Shown: positions 39,601 through 52,070 of the stretch, piece after piece
Layout: each line of letters starts with the position of its first letter
Position numbering within the stretch: position 1 is the first letter of the stretch
Translations under genes and position numbers: made by a program
Notes under the pieces: generated by a model
Seen by the model: only the letters and a program-made list of their open reading frames with translations
What the model was told of the DNA's origin: nothing
Databases searched by the model: none
From: Harmothoe impar
Taxonomy: Eukaryota; Annelida; Polychaeta; Phyllodocida; Polynoidae
Reading direction: 5' to 3'
DNA: 64,000 bases
Assembly (NCBI GenBank): GCA_947462335.1
Contig: OX381705.1
Location: 48,366,898-48,430,897 of the forward strand

Positions 39601-40440
39601 TACAGTACCTCTCCAGGATCCCTCTATTAAGACCAATGTGTATGCTATACATGTACATACATACTCACCATAATGCGGTTGGCTCAGGAAGCAAGAGTGA
39701 TTATAAAATATAATGTGTTTTTTATAACGAATTAGGAACTCATTTAGGACAATGATGTCACAGTTCAGCTCCTACGATGTTAATAGCCCTATTGTTAGAG
39801 GGTCCGGGGTTAAGGTGGGATATAATATATGCACAACCTCTGTCATGAGTACCGCTACGGATACATGTATGGGGACCCAAATGAGAACACAAAAAGGTTG
39901 ATTCTGAATGGGTTTCATGACATAGAGACCTGGTTTGTACTACCTGCCAAGTTCATTGCATTATGGAAGACAAACAGATGTATTCCATTCCAAATGCCCT
40001 GTCTCAAACCTAGTGATGATAATGCAGGTTTACCCACACATTCATGGAATCGGGCATACAGTCATGTCAGTAGTAGTTGGTCACCTCCAGAGCTCACAGG
40101 TCTACTCGTGAGACCATTTTGAAACTCCCCAAGCCACAAGCCCCTAAGGTACAGCATTTTTTTTTTGCTAACGGACACGACCATGTTATTTCCCATAACA
40201 ATAACTGTCCTAGCCATACGCCGAACACCTCGTCATATAGCCTTTGATGTGGCCGCTACTACTGCCAACCCTCCTCCCCGACCTTTTACACTTTGACCTC
40301 TGACCTCTTAACATTAAATGACCGCTTAGTGCTTTTAATGCATTACACCCTTTGTCGTCATAATGCATGAATGCAGCCATGGCAAACAACTCACCAGTGC
40401 TGCATCCATGCCGATCCGACTGGATTGAAACACCCCAGAG

Positions 40441-40480
40441 GACCAAGGGCGTACTGCATCAAGACGACCAAGGGCATACT
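40441..40480. repeat. Short direct repeat, two copies 25 bp apart
   Basis: GACCAAGGGCGTACT (40441-40455) and GACCAAGGGCATACT (40466-40480) differ at one base, and each is followed closely by ctgcat. A minor local duplication. Confidence 0.6.
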
Positions 40481-43400
40481 AGTACTGCATTATCTGAAGC
40501 ATTATGCAGCCCTTAAAGGGTTAAAGGTTGAGTTAGAGGGCCATAACCCACCTGGGGCTCACCTGTGTTACCTGTAGCTAAGTTAGTTAGCACGTGCCAG
40601 GTGGGTGGAGCCTCCACATAGGTAGTCTATAGACCATTTGGCAGTTGGGTCGCAGGTACCTCGATCGCTGCAATTGCTGCATTTACGAGGGCAATAATGA
40701 TATAAGTGATCGATGGCACTCATTAATGGGAATATTGAAAGGACCTTGGGTCAACCGTGCATTTTATATCAATGAATGTCATTCGGACTGCTACAGGGAA
40801 TGGTAACCCCCGTTTGAAGTATCGTATGTCATAAATGGACTCAAATATTTGGTTTTATCCCTCTTGATATGGCCACAAAGCTGTCTAGTCCCGCTCACGC
40901 CGAGGTTTCACCAGTTGATATATGTAGATAATGGCTTTTATGGTAGGACCAGGACAAGACAGCAACATAAATGTTTTCCTATGGCGACCACGCTATAGAT
41001 CCCCACGTTAGCTCGTGTTCATGGACTTTAAGTACTACATAAACCGGTGATTATGAGGCTATAAAGTCTAGTTAGGGGTTAAGTGAGGCTTGTTTGGCAG
41101 GAGCAGCAAGGTGGGGCCTGCATCTGGGAGGATGAGCAGCTCTGAGTTGCTCCGGAGTAACTCAATGCACTCAGAGACAATTGGAAGCAGACTGGAGCAG
41201 CTCAGGCAGGAGACAATGCAGCTGGCAGCTGGCTGGGGTTGGTGGGCCGTGTGCTGAAGGGTTACGTATGGCAGGCAGGCTGGGTAACAGGCAGACTATA
41301 GGTTCCAGATGTATACGGCTTGAGGTGTTCCACACTGATTACAGCTACAGAGACTCCCTTTATCTGAACTCTCTGGTATCTCCAAAGTATAGTTTGATAC
41401 TTTCATGTTATATTTTGCTAAGCCTATGCAACTATGGGCATGCAAAATGCAGTCACGAACATTGACATGCATTCATCAAAGGGCCGATTGATACACCAGG
41501 TACTTTTATGAATACCATGATATCATAATGCGGTGCATCCAGATGCTATAGGGGCTTGGATAACCGGTATAAGCCTCTTGGCTATGTGTGTGGTAAGGGA
41601 GAACTAGGTTGGATCATACACACTGAGAGAGACAAAACGGGTTTATAAAGAGCCCAGACAGCATCCCGCCCAGACGTAGTATTACTGCAACACACCCAGG
41701 ACATCAATAACAGAATAAATATGAGCTCTCCACTCCACTCTCGTTGGGGGTCTGCGAGCCCCACCATGTTGCTGACTACCAGGAGTAGTATTTACAGATA
41801 TACTACAGCATGTTCTATACTGGGTAAATAGGACAGGAATTACCTGGGGAAATTTTGAAGTAATAAAGCGAAACCACATATTCTGAGAATTATGTTCCGA
41901 TAGTAAAGACTCACTCAAATCCGTATGTATCATTTGTTGACTAATAGCTGTATGCTACAAATGTATATGTAATATTCCTAGTAATATCCGGTAATACCAA
42001 CCTTTACACTCTATACATGAGATAATATTACTTGATAAAAATCGAGTGAAGTGAATGTCGGCAAGTTGACGACTGACATACTTTTAATTTACACCAGGCT
42101 GAGGGGTGGGGAATGTCTATCAGCTTGTCATCATCTCCTGTGGCAGATTGACCATGAGAGAGCAGCAGATGAGCTGCTTTGAGTAGCTTTGCATGGCTTA
42201 TTTAGCATTGGGTAAGAGCTGCATACCACCAACAGACCTTCCAAGCGGCACCTCCGCCATGCTTGAATGCCTGGCATGCCGACTTGAAGGCACTGGGACC
42301 TGATTACGTCCTGTTACGTCTCTGGGTACGTCCCAGCTGCTACGTCAAGTTCCCACGCCATCTAGCATTTTATCCTCGCTTTCAGTCACTCCTCTGGGGT
42401 ACTTAATGCATGTACCTAATGGTCACTCAACTCACTAAAAGGGTGTGACATCACTGTGAGACAAGAGGTACCAAGTCAGAAATGATTGGTGTTGACAGTT
42501 CCAATACATTTTCATATTACAATGATTATTATTGCTGTACACCAAATTGCATCCTCCCTGGTTCAAACTTTCCCTCTCGCCTTCATCCAGCCTCTATTAC
42601 GTTACATTCACTTCATCCCTACTTTCTGCATGCCTCCTGCCTCCCTCCCCATTGCCTGCACCCTCTGGTAGGCAATCCCCACTGTCCACAGCCGTCCCAC
42701 TGGGTCCCAGGAGGGTTGTGGGAGGGGACGGTCACGGCATGCCCTGCTCGTGTCCGGCCATCCATCCCTGCCTCTGCTACAGGCAGTGAATTGGTCCGTG
42801 ATGACAATCTACTCAGATCTGCTCGCAGGCGAGCTGCTCCCGGGCTACTCCTTCCATCCCTACAGCCTGGACCGCCTCCGCAATCGATCTGCCAATCCCG
42901 CTGGGGATAGGGTATGGGAGAGCAGGAAGGAGGGGGTGGGTGTATAGGGGGTAAGCCCACTGGTGCCCATGACCTTAGCGCCCTGCTATGATTCCTGCCG
43001 TGTGGGGGGGAGGCATGTCCCCTGGCCCCCTCACATCCAACCCTGTAGCCCTGGCCACCTCAGATCCAGCCCTACACTACCCCTGGCCACCTTACAATAC
43101 ATACAACCCATACTACCCCTGCCCAGCATTCGGTTAAGTCCTCCATATACTAAACAATGCATATTGAAATCTATGTCAGAGCAATTCTAAGCATTTTAAC
43201 TCTAGGAAGCCATTTCTGCGAAGCCATGATTCTTGCGCTGTAGTGTACTGACTGAAAACCCCACACCCTCGCTACTCCTCCAACCCCCTCCACCGTTGAG
43301 CACATCCCCGAGCTGCTCTCCACCCAGGACAGGACTGCCCCCTCCGTTGGGAGAAGCTCGTCGCCGGCAGGTGTCGCTCAATCCGCCCCCACCGCATTGA

Positions 43401-43945
43401 TCCGAACTGCTCACGGCGAAACAAGGATAGTAAATATCTCCTTCACGGTCCCTCAGGGCATGGAGGGGGTGGGACCTCCTCCAGTCGGTGTCGTTCTTTG
43501 CTAAATGTGCTGGTCTCTTGGGTGTGTGTGTTGGGAAGGGGAGGTAGTGGGTATTATCAGACATACAGATAGAGCAATACTGCATGGTAGTTGGAGGTCC
43601 GACCTATACTGGCGGTCTCCTGTGGGTACAGAGCGCTGTACTCCCTCCAGGGCGAACGAGGGAATTTCCTGCACAGATAGGACATTGCTGATAGGCGGGG
43701 ATCGGGCAGCAGGGGAGATTAATGTCGGGACTGTAGGAGGGGATGGGCTGCTAAAGGGGCTAGGTGGGAGGAGAGAAATATCCAAACTAGGTGATCCACC
43801 ACTCCAAGGTCGATACACCTCCAGGGCTTACCATGGAGACCGGACGGGATCAGGGTGGATCCTTAAGGCAAGACTAACGGGGATCTAAGTGGAGGGATGT
43901 AGGCAGGAGGAGGGTTAGGGTGAAGGTGAGGGGAGTATTCGGGAT

Positions 43946-43962
43946 GGGGGGGGGGGGGGGGG
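43946..43962. repeat. G17 homopolymer
   Basis: The longest of a series of G or C homopolymers in the window. Others are C12 at 23562, G13 at 24749, G13 at 25173, G12 at 25601, C12 at 30092 and C16 at 57024. Read length here may be uncertain because of sequencing slippage. Confidence 0.9.
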
Positions 43963-45854
43963 TTACAGAGGCGTTCGATGTCTGTGATTTTGTTTGATAA
44001 CAAAGTAGGCCACCTCCCACACTTCACACCTTATAATATATGAGTATTTGACTTGCTTAGGACATCTGTGATTGTATCTATCTGTACAGCTTTTGTAGGG
44101 GATATAGGACGTTTACAGTCCTATGAGAATATCTACCACAGGCCCTTTGATCTTGTATACGCCCCAAAACACCTACCCTTTTGAACTGCAATGTGAAATG
44201 GTATCTAAGAGCAATAAGAATTCTTCATGGCCAATATAAGTTCTGCTGATTATGCACTCGATAAAGGACACATTGGTGGTGACAAAATAGGGGGACTGAT
44301 TTAAACCTAGATAGGAGTACAGGTTCAGATTCGATTGGACAACTTTGCACAAAAGCGGAATAGAATCTCAAAGCTGATCTCTAAAGTATGGTTCTCTTAA
44401 AGGGATGTAGTTTTAGCTTTGGGATGAAAGACCCTCTCTGATTTAGACAAATTTATGGTTATAGTCACACATTGGTTGGATATCAACAAACATGGGGGCG
44501 GGTCTGGCAGCATAATGGCACAATGAAGGTGCTTTTTTGGTGAGCAAGTCAAAGGCTATTCACACTTGTCCCTTTGTGACAGCATGAATGCACCAGTGTT
44601 AAAGGGTCCTATTATCAGTTGTCTCAACTTGGTTAGCCCTAATGGGAGCTGTAACAACAGGGTTGCTTTAAAGGACGCCTAACTATAGCTGGTTGCACAG
44701 TATTATCAAATACCCACATTGATCATCGATCAGGTTTACAGGTTCTCTGTCAGGGAATAAATAGAATAATTGTGATCCATAAGTCAAACTAAATCAGGAA
44801 AGATGTTTACTTTGGAGGGAGGTTAACGTCCCCATGTTAGGATGAGCCGTTCTGAATCCTATTAATTAACCTGATCGGCAAAGCTTAAAGCAGTTAGACA
44901 TTTGAACTATATTTTTAATTAATTAGCTCTGAGGACCCAATTTGCAATACAAGATTGTGAACAGTGCACTTAATTGAAACTGGTGATTGATGGGGGTAGA
45001 CCTGAGCTTCCCTGTCAGAAGAGAGACTTATTTCTCTGAGTTTCTAATAGGTTTCAATGTTTTTGACCACGATGACACATCCTCGATTTATCTCTCAGGA
45101 ATCACTGATCACCATGTTATCAGAATCAAAAGAAAGATAGCAAAAATGTTGTTAGGGCCAGGGTGGCCTTATCTAAATGGGATCTGAGCACACTTGCTGT
45201 CCTTAATCTTGCCTGATGCACACAGACAACCCTCTCCCTAATGCACATTTGTTTGATTGTTTGAAACATTTCGTTAATATTCTCATCATGCGGGAGGGGA
45301 AGGGAACTGCCTCACGGGAGCCATTTGTTAGACCATATTAAAGCTTTGGGGAGTGACGAGAGGGGAGGGACCTCCAAGTCTGTGGGAGGAAGGTAAAGAC
45401 GATTACCGAGACATGCACAATGAATTACAAACAGGAAGCAATACAATATCTGCATTGTTTTAAAGGGTCTCTGATGAAATGCCCATGTCAGCATTAAAAG
45501 TGACTTAAAACATTTCAGCACGTTTCCTATCTCCTCACGGAGGAATTATTATTTACAATATAAAGACCGACAGAATGGTGGACTGAAAATAAGTATTTTA
45601 TGAGCATGAAGGGAAATCCCTATTATGCTCGTTGTACAAAGTACATACTAGCTCTGGTACATAATAATCCTAATACAGAAACTGTCTACACATACACGTC
45701 TCGTGAATTGCAACTTCATAGATTCTTTTAGGGAGTCAAAGTATTCATATAAATTAAATACAAATTTACTTGGTTGGCACATTAGATTGATGGCTGGATT
45801 TTGATTAACCCTAACACATTTAATAATGTCATTTTCTGCTTTGTGTCCTTTCAG

Positions 45855-46035
45855 GCTATGTGTCCTTAGACCACAACATGAAGAATGTGACAAAGTACAC
45901 AGCGGAGACGGTACGACTCAAGTGTGAGATCACTGGGGACCCTATACCTCACTACAAGTGGTACAAGAATGATGCACCCATAGAGGAACCCAACTCCAGG
46001 AGGTACAGCGTCAAGACCACGCACTGGGGATCCAG
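45855..46035 (+). CDS. ROR-family receptor tyrosine kinase, exon for the N-terminal half of the Ig-like domain
   Basis: A 181-nt exon (phase 1 in, phase 2 out) with a good polypyrimidine tract and acceptor (gtcctttcag) and donor gtagga. It encodes 59 full codons with no stop. Visible landmarks are an N-V-T glycosylation sequon near the start, the first Ig cysteine in RLKCEITGDP, the core tryptophan in YKWYKNDAP, and the segment PIEEP ending at ...WGSR at the splice site. The combination K-N-D-A-P followed by E-P and G-S-R|L-R-I is, from family knowledge, characteristic of the single Ig domain of ROR1/ROR2 type receptors. These are transmembrane kinases or pseudokinases that bind Wnt5-class ligands and act in planar polarity and convergent extension. 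The Ig domain would be extracellular. The intron inside the Ig domain just after G-S-R is also where I recall vertebrate ROR genes being split. Alternatives such as MuSK or another Ig receptor are less likely. Confidence 0.85.
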
Positions 46036-46632
46036 GTAGGAATTAACTCTTAACCCTTTAATGGTCGCATAATGCATCGATGAAGTATTCCCAAGGTTTA
46101 TCACACATCAATATATCACAAAAATGGTCGCTAGTAATTGTATTTTGTAATGGCCTTTCAGCATATATATAGAGCCTACACGGACAATTTGATACTTAGG
46201 ATCGTCTGTATACTCTTAATTATGAAACCTCGCGCAAACTAATAACTTCTGTAGTTTTCAAACTCAGAGGAAGAATACATCTTGCAAAATTAATGAGGTT
46301 TAGCCTCACTATATGTATCTGGTAAAGTATCCGACGGAGCTGTTCATATGCGTATAACTTGCAGAGGTGTAAGTTAGAAAATACAGTATCATCTGAAAAC
46401 TATGAATATACAAAGCATAAAACCATCAACAAGATAGTGTCTCTGTTCCTCATCTCCTCTCTGATAAGATTCCGGTCTGTGACACTATAACATGGAGTAT
46501 ATACATCTTAATTACCCGCTCGGAACAGCACCAAATTAATGACCATAATTAGCGGCAAACTTCAAAGGAACTGCTCGTTCTCATGGCAATGTAGGGGGTC
46601 CTTTGTTTTTGATTTGTTTATGATGCCGTCGC

Positions 46633-46648
46633 CAGGGGCGTAGCTAGC
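46633..46648. mobile_element. Possible transposon-terminus fragment
   Basis: CAGGGGCGTAGCTAGC resembles the start found at 25697 and common invertebrate DNA-transposon termini. No partner terminus or target duplication was identified, so this is a weak call. Confidence 0.25.
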
Positions 46649-46961
46649 CGGCTGGGAAGTCCGGAAACGGCAAAAGTGGCCCTCGCTAGGTCTAATTAGT
46701 GTCCCGTCATTGTTTTTATTTGATCTTTAATGAGCGGGAGGTATGTGGGTGCTTTGAGATATGGTTGTAGGGGTGGGTTCGATGCCCTGTGTTTGGTCTC
46801 TGAAATATAAACAGTTTATGTCCAGTGCGCTGAGGCGGGGAAAGACCGGGATGTAGTCATGATGAGATGAGATGGAGTGTCTTGATGCCCATTTATCATG
46901 AGATATATACATACCCACCTGTTACCCTCCACGAGCTGACTACATGCCGATCCACCTACTA

Positions 46962-46978
46962 CTCTACTAGTAGTAGAG
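46962..46978. repeat. 17-bp palindrome CTCTACTA-G-TAGTAGAG
   Basis: A perfect 8-bp inverted repeat around a single central base, in intron sequence. Function unknown. Confidence 0.6.
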
Positions 46979-48941
46979 CGACTGTACACTATTTTCAGAA
47001 ATTCCTAGAAGCCGAGACTGGATTTTTCCATCAATCATAGTGTCTAAAATCGGACAAGATTACAGTGATATTAGCATTATCACTCAGTAGCATGCAGTTA
47101 TGCACATATATATTTTTTGGTCTATGGCATCCAGAAGGTATCGCTCTTCCTTGGACCAAACATCTAACTTAGTTACCATTCACTCCATGTCAACCCCCAT
47201 ATTAAAGTTGAAGACCAGAAAACCACCCACGGAAAGGACCACCTGGTGTTCACTCCTTTTTTTTCTGAGACGTCTGATGTTGCCGTTGGAAGTCTAAAGC
47301 AACCTCCAGCGGCCCCATACCCTATGGGCAGTGATGGAGTGGGGTCAGCGGGGGGAGCATGTGAGGAGGGTTAGGGAGAGACTGTGACCAGGGTGCATAT
47401 CTGACTGGTTTAATCCATAAGTCTTGGCTGGTTGACCAACCCCTGGGGCTCCTTAGCCTCCACTAACTCCACAACCCCGATTTAGTCCCCTCAAACTTCC
47501 AGCACCCATGTAGGATAGGGTTTTTTCAACCCCAACTCCTTTGCAATGTTCCCCCCGACCATCACCAGCAGCATATGTCCCGTCCCCTGCGGGCGGGGAA
47601 GGGATGTGAATGAAGGTCGGGATAACCTGAGTTGACGGGGTATGAAAGAGGAGACAGGGGGTATAGAGCTGTTTGTGGAGTAGCTCAACCCTGGAGGAAG
47701 GTAACATTACCTGTCAAGCTACTGCCAAACCTTGGAAAACATGCTACTTGTACCCCTATCCATGTATTAAGTTATAAAAATGCCATGTATGTGCTAGGGT
47801 TTCATAGAAGTAGTCTTGTATCCACTACAGCTATTACCCCACTACAGGATACTACATGAAATTCCCGTTTGAGCAGTGTGTAAAATATATCCATCATCCA
47901 AGTGCGTAACAAGTGTAACGCTACATTTAGCATACAGATATGATATAATAAGTGTTACAAATGGGACTAGATTATGACTATATTTACATGCTTTGCATAC
48001 TACATCCAGATTGTTATGAAATTTCTATCTAAATCTGCGAACCATGACTGAACTGCTGTCGGAAATGTTTATAGACAGAATGGGGAATGGTAGTTATTTC
48101 CTGTGAATATTTATTTTATTACTTGCCACTCAGTGGGGAGGTGGGGAGGGAGCTGGTCATTGGTATGGGATCAGGTGGGAGGCCGACTGGTGCTGAGACA
48201 TGAATGAAGATTAATGTAGTCACATCTACTGCTGCATGACCACCCACATGCACTGACTTTACAACCAGTTTACAGTCACAACTGACCAATGGTGCTATGT
48301 GAATATTTTTTCCATCTGGTCTCATGGCCGAGAGTTCAATTTAATTCAAATTAATAGAAAGCAGCTTGTCCTCGTCATCACCAAGTAATAACTGATGAAA
48401 ATGTGAATGGCCCCCTGGATGAAATATCCCTTATGTGCCCAGAACTCCAAAAGTGCGCGCTTTTACACCTATATATCTTGAACAGAGCACCCTAAAGGCT
48501 ATATTGGTCAAATCAGGATGATTCTAGATGCAAATGAAGCGGAATTTCATAAGCTTTCTAACGATACTAAACACTCTATGGTGACTTCTATAGAATATTG
48601 ATGGTATGCATGAATACAAAATATAATGAGCTAGAAATAGTCTAAAAATCATTGAAAATGCGCGCATTGGCCAAAGGAGGTAAAAGAAATATTGATAAAT
48701 CAAAGAAATATTGAAAAAAAAAGGGCGAAAATAGTGATAAAAAACTTTTTTAATGTTTTTTTCTGGAGATTCCATCTAAATTGGTGGTATGCTTTCACTT
48801 TCAATATGTATGCCCTCATTCGGAATAGCAAAACCATGTTTACCATGCCAAATCAGTCTATTCCAAACTAAAATGGCCCTTTTTTTTTAAATATTAACCA
48901 TTTTTACCATATTGTTTAATATTAGGAAAATAATGTTCCTG

Positions 48942-48955
48942 GTTGCCATGGTAAC
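48942..48955. promoter_or_regulatory. Perfect RFX X-box palindrome
   Basis: GTTGCCATGGTAAC is an ideal inverted-repeat X-box, the binding form of RFX factors that control ciliary and other genes. It sits in AT-rich intron sequence. Related imperfect sites (GTTACCATGGTAAT) occur once in each copy of the tandem duplication, near 51950 and 52916. Confidence 0.35.
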
Positions 48956-49867
48956 TCGAATTATGATGTTCTTCCATATATTATTCGAAAGTGTATTCCA
49001 TTAGCTTTCACAAAATATAATATAAAACATGTCTCAGTACAAAATATTGAATTATCACACAATCCACAAATGATGTTGTGAAAACTCACTTTTGTCAAAA
49101 ATGTTCTGGGCACGAAAGGGATATACTGTGGTAAAGTATGTCCAGTACTGCCGATCTTCACCCCTCAAACCTACTCCTTTTAGCAGGGATCACCCTGGGA
49201 CTGCCTTCCCTGACACCAGCTACCTTATCATTGCTTTGACAGCAGCCACATCCATCGGTCACCAAGTCCCAACCTCTGTAGTCCTGTGCTGGACTAGGGC
49301 AGTGGGCTGTGTCCTCCCAGGGGAACTAACCCAACCTCAGCCTCGTGACAACCCACCAACCCAGGGTAGATTTGGTCAGGACTCATTCTCTTTCTTTGAC
49401 TGAATATAAAAAGAAACGGCTGGACGGCAGGATAACGTGGGTACCCACGACCACTATCACTCAGAGAGCGCCACAGTAAGCTTTAGCTCTCTCCAGGGAT
49501 GCTGAAGCACATAAGTGCACGGGTGCTAAACCGGTCAGATACGGTACCTACGTCATGTAGACTACAGTGGCAAGAGTGACCGACACAGTACCACCAAGTG
49601 ACATACCTCTCACCTGTTGCACACCTGTGGCAATACAGAACAGCTCCTCCAGGTGAGGCTAGATAGAACCTCACACAAAGGTGAGGCGACTAATGAGGTC
49701 ACCTCAGGGTCAGACCAAGGTCAGTCAGTACCCTCAAGGTCAAATGGCGGCTGCTCATTGCGTCATGCCTTATTCATCCGGGCCCTTTTCGCTGGTTCCA
49801 ATACTGTCTCACGCTATATCATACATACTGCCCGCCGGGAAACCAGCGACGTCCCCTCATAAAGCAT

Positions 49868-49893
49868 TCTCGCGAGATCTCTAACCACGTGAC
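49868..49893. promoter_or_regulatory. TCTCGCGAGA element with adjacent CACGTGAC E-box
   Basis: TCTCGCGAGA (49868-49877) is a palindromic core-promoter word known from CpG promoters. CACGTGAC follows at 49886-49893. The next 100 bases are CpG-rich and contain a perfect 8-bp inverted repeat CCTCCAGG/CCTGGAGG (49959-49979). This is promoter-like but inside an intron of the ROR-like gene. Confidence 0.35.
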
Positions 49894-51104
49894 CTCATCA
49901 GCTAATGGCCCTCTGTCGGCGGTTTTCAGAAGCTTGGCGCACCTGGTTCGGCCCAACGCCTCCAGGGTGCGCCTGGAGGAAGGTTGCGTCCGAGAGTGAG
50001 GTATGATGGGAAGCCTGGAGCACTGGCCCCACTGCTCATGCTAAGGTTGGGGGGACCCCCTGCCCCCTCCACTTTCCATAAAAAAGAGGTCTACTGTTGG
50101 AGAGTGGCAGTTGTAGCTTCAAGCCAAATGACAGCTTGTGAAAAAAACGAACTAAAGATAAAGGTGTAGTGTCTCTGTGTGGCATGTGGTGGTGTAAAGG
50201 CCACTGTCAGCAGTTGGTGCTAGGGGTGGGAAGTATGCCTGGAACAGGTAAACCACTGACATGATAATGTGCATGTATAATGGTTAGGGGTTACACAAAG
50301 AATGGTGTGATAATGTCACATGGTGTAAACCACTGGTTATTGTCTATTACAGTATGGTTACACATGGTGGTATACCAGTGATCTATGTCACCTACCCACA
50401 TAGGTAAGGTCGTATAAATGTGTAAAAAGTTGGTTAGTAGTGTGGCAAAAGCTGCATACAAGGGTTCAGCGATACATCACTGTCACACCCGTATACATAT
50501 TAGTCACGCCAGGAGTATATTAATGCCCCTAGCATTACCAGGTATATATTTTGCTAGTGGCATATCCATTTATTACCTGGCCGAATTCATAAACTGTTTG
50601 TGCACTTTATCCATTATCCAGCATTTATTCTCAGGTAATGGTTTGAAAGATTACTATACAGAATGCCACGTGACAAAGAAAGATTTATGAACATTTAGAT
50701 TGCAAGTATATACAATTCAATTTAATACCAAAATGAGCTGCCTGCTGCATTTGGGAAAATGCAGAAAAACAATCTTCAAATCATGCCTATTTTCCTACTA
50801 CTCTCAATGCTTATTGTGCGGCTCCAGCGATTTCTGTACATTGCTTCCTCTACTCCAGGGTACACTTGGCCCCTCTCCACAACCCCCAAGACGGGTAAGA
50901 CCTTGTCCATTGTAAGTCTGACCCACAGCTGACCCTTAACAGTGAGATTCCCTACCTTTAGACTGAACTGACTCCATTATACCTCACCCTTTAAGTGGAC
51001 TAGGAAATAGGCGTACCTTGTATGAGGTATTGATAAGCTGGGAGTGGAAAGATACCACTCTCAAAAGCTGTTTTAAAAGAGGGTATCCAAAAGGTATAAT
51101 ACCT

Positions 51105-52063
51105 AGGATCTGGTCATTCTACACACTTTAAGAAATGATATAATACGATATATGAGAGGCAACCAAGTTAGGTCTATGAAGCAGGTAGTAGAGGATACTA
51201 GATACAGTCTGCAATATTGCCTCATTGTATATAGGGGTACAACTTTCTGCCACTCTTAAGATAGTAGTCTGTGCCACACTTTGCTTGAAGTGATCAATCA
51301 ATATTTTTCAACTGGGAGAGAACCATTCTGATGGACATTGCCTAAGGTTTCTGAAAGTTTAGATTAGGTTTTGGTAAAGGATTAAGTGAAATGAATTTGC
51401 CCTCTGGAGGCAGAATAGACTCATGCAGGAGGGGATTCTCCTATCCTGATCCATCATAGACTTTGGCAGATCTGATCCCTACGACGCCTGACTCTCAACA
51501 GCGATCCCCGATCTAATTGAACCAGACTCCCACTCCACACTCAGCTCACAGAGTGCCCGACAGAGTGCCTATTGCAGTAAGATGAAGGAGTATAAACTGC
51601 AAGGCTATAAACAGACTAATCTTAGCCTAGGATTTAAATGCAGTTGGCAATTTAAGTTGGCTAGGATCTTTGCACATCTATATATTATGAATACCTTCCA
51701 CGGGAGTATGAGCATTTCCTGCTTTGAAAATCAAACTCGCATATTTCATGAATTAAAAATGGGGGTTACTAGTATCTTAAGGAATTTGCATGCTTTCTAT
51801 AAAACTAAAGTTATGTATAATATTCATTTGAATAGAGGCCACATTTAGGAGGAAAATGCTTCATAATCCTCTTCCTAGCGTAGGCACACAACTAAAGCCT
51901 TGGGGACATTAGTTGACACAGTGGTCATTGTGATGTTATCTTGGATCCCGTTACCATGGTAATGGTCAGTCAGGGCATGGAGGGTCATGATGACCCTTCC
52001 ACCCCTTCACAACACCCCGTCCAGTCTCCACATCCCCCTCTTGCAACAGCTCCTTCCCTATCT
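51105..52063. repeat. Tandem duplication, copy 1 (959 bp)
   Basis: This segment, starting at AGGATCTGG and ending at TCCCTATCT, recurs 966 bp downstream. I found no difference on reading across the two copies, including an identical 88-codon chance ORF (51582 and 52548). It lies wholly inside the intron, and no coding content was recognised. Confidence 0.95.
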
Positions 52064-52070
52064 TGAAGTG

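Larger units (their letters stand above)
18757..45854 (+). other. Long intron (27,098 bp) of the ROR-like gene
   Basis: It runs from donor gtgggt to acceptor gtcctttcag and joins phase 1 to phase 1. I saw no credible exon of this gene inside it and no transposase or reverse transcriptase ORF. The longest open frame (19899-20585, 228 codons) is a low-complexity, pyrimidine-rich chance ORF. The intron holds the minisatellite at 25.75-26.03 kb, a degenerate CCCATGT repeat at 25.21-25.32 kb, a tRNA-like/pol III-like fragment at 27.77-27.87 kb, G-rich and C/T-rich tracts at 27.07-28.95 kb, a regulatory motif cluster at 32.7-32.8 kb, a hairpin-rich element at 36.5 kb, and several GAGCWGCTC clusters. 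It could contain a nested gene or noncoding RNA that cannot be recognised by reading. Confidence 0.65.
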
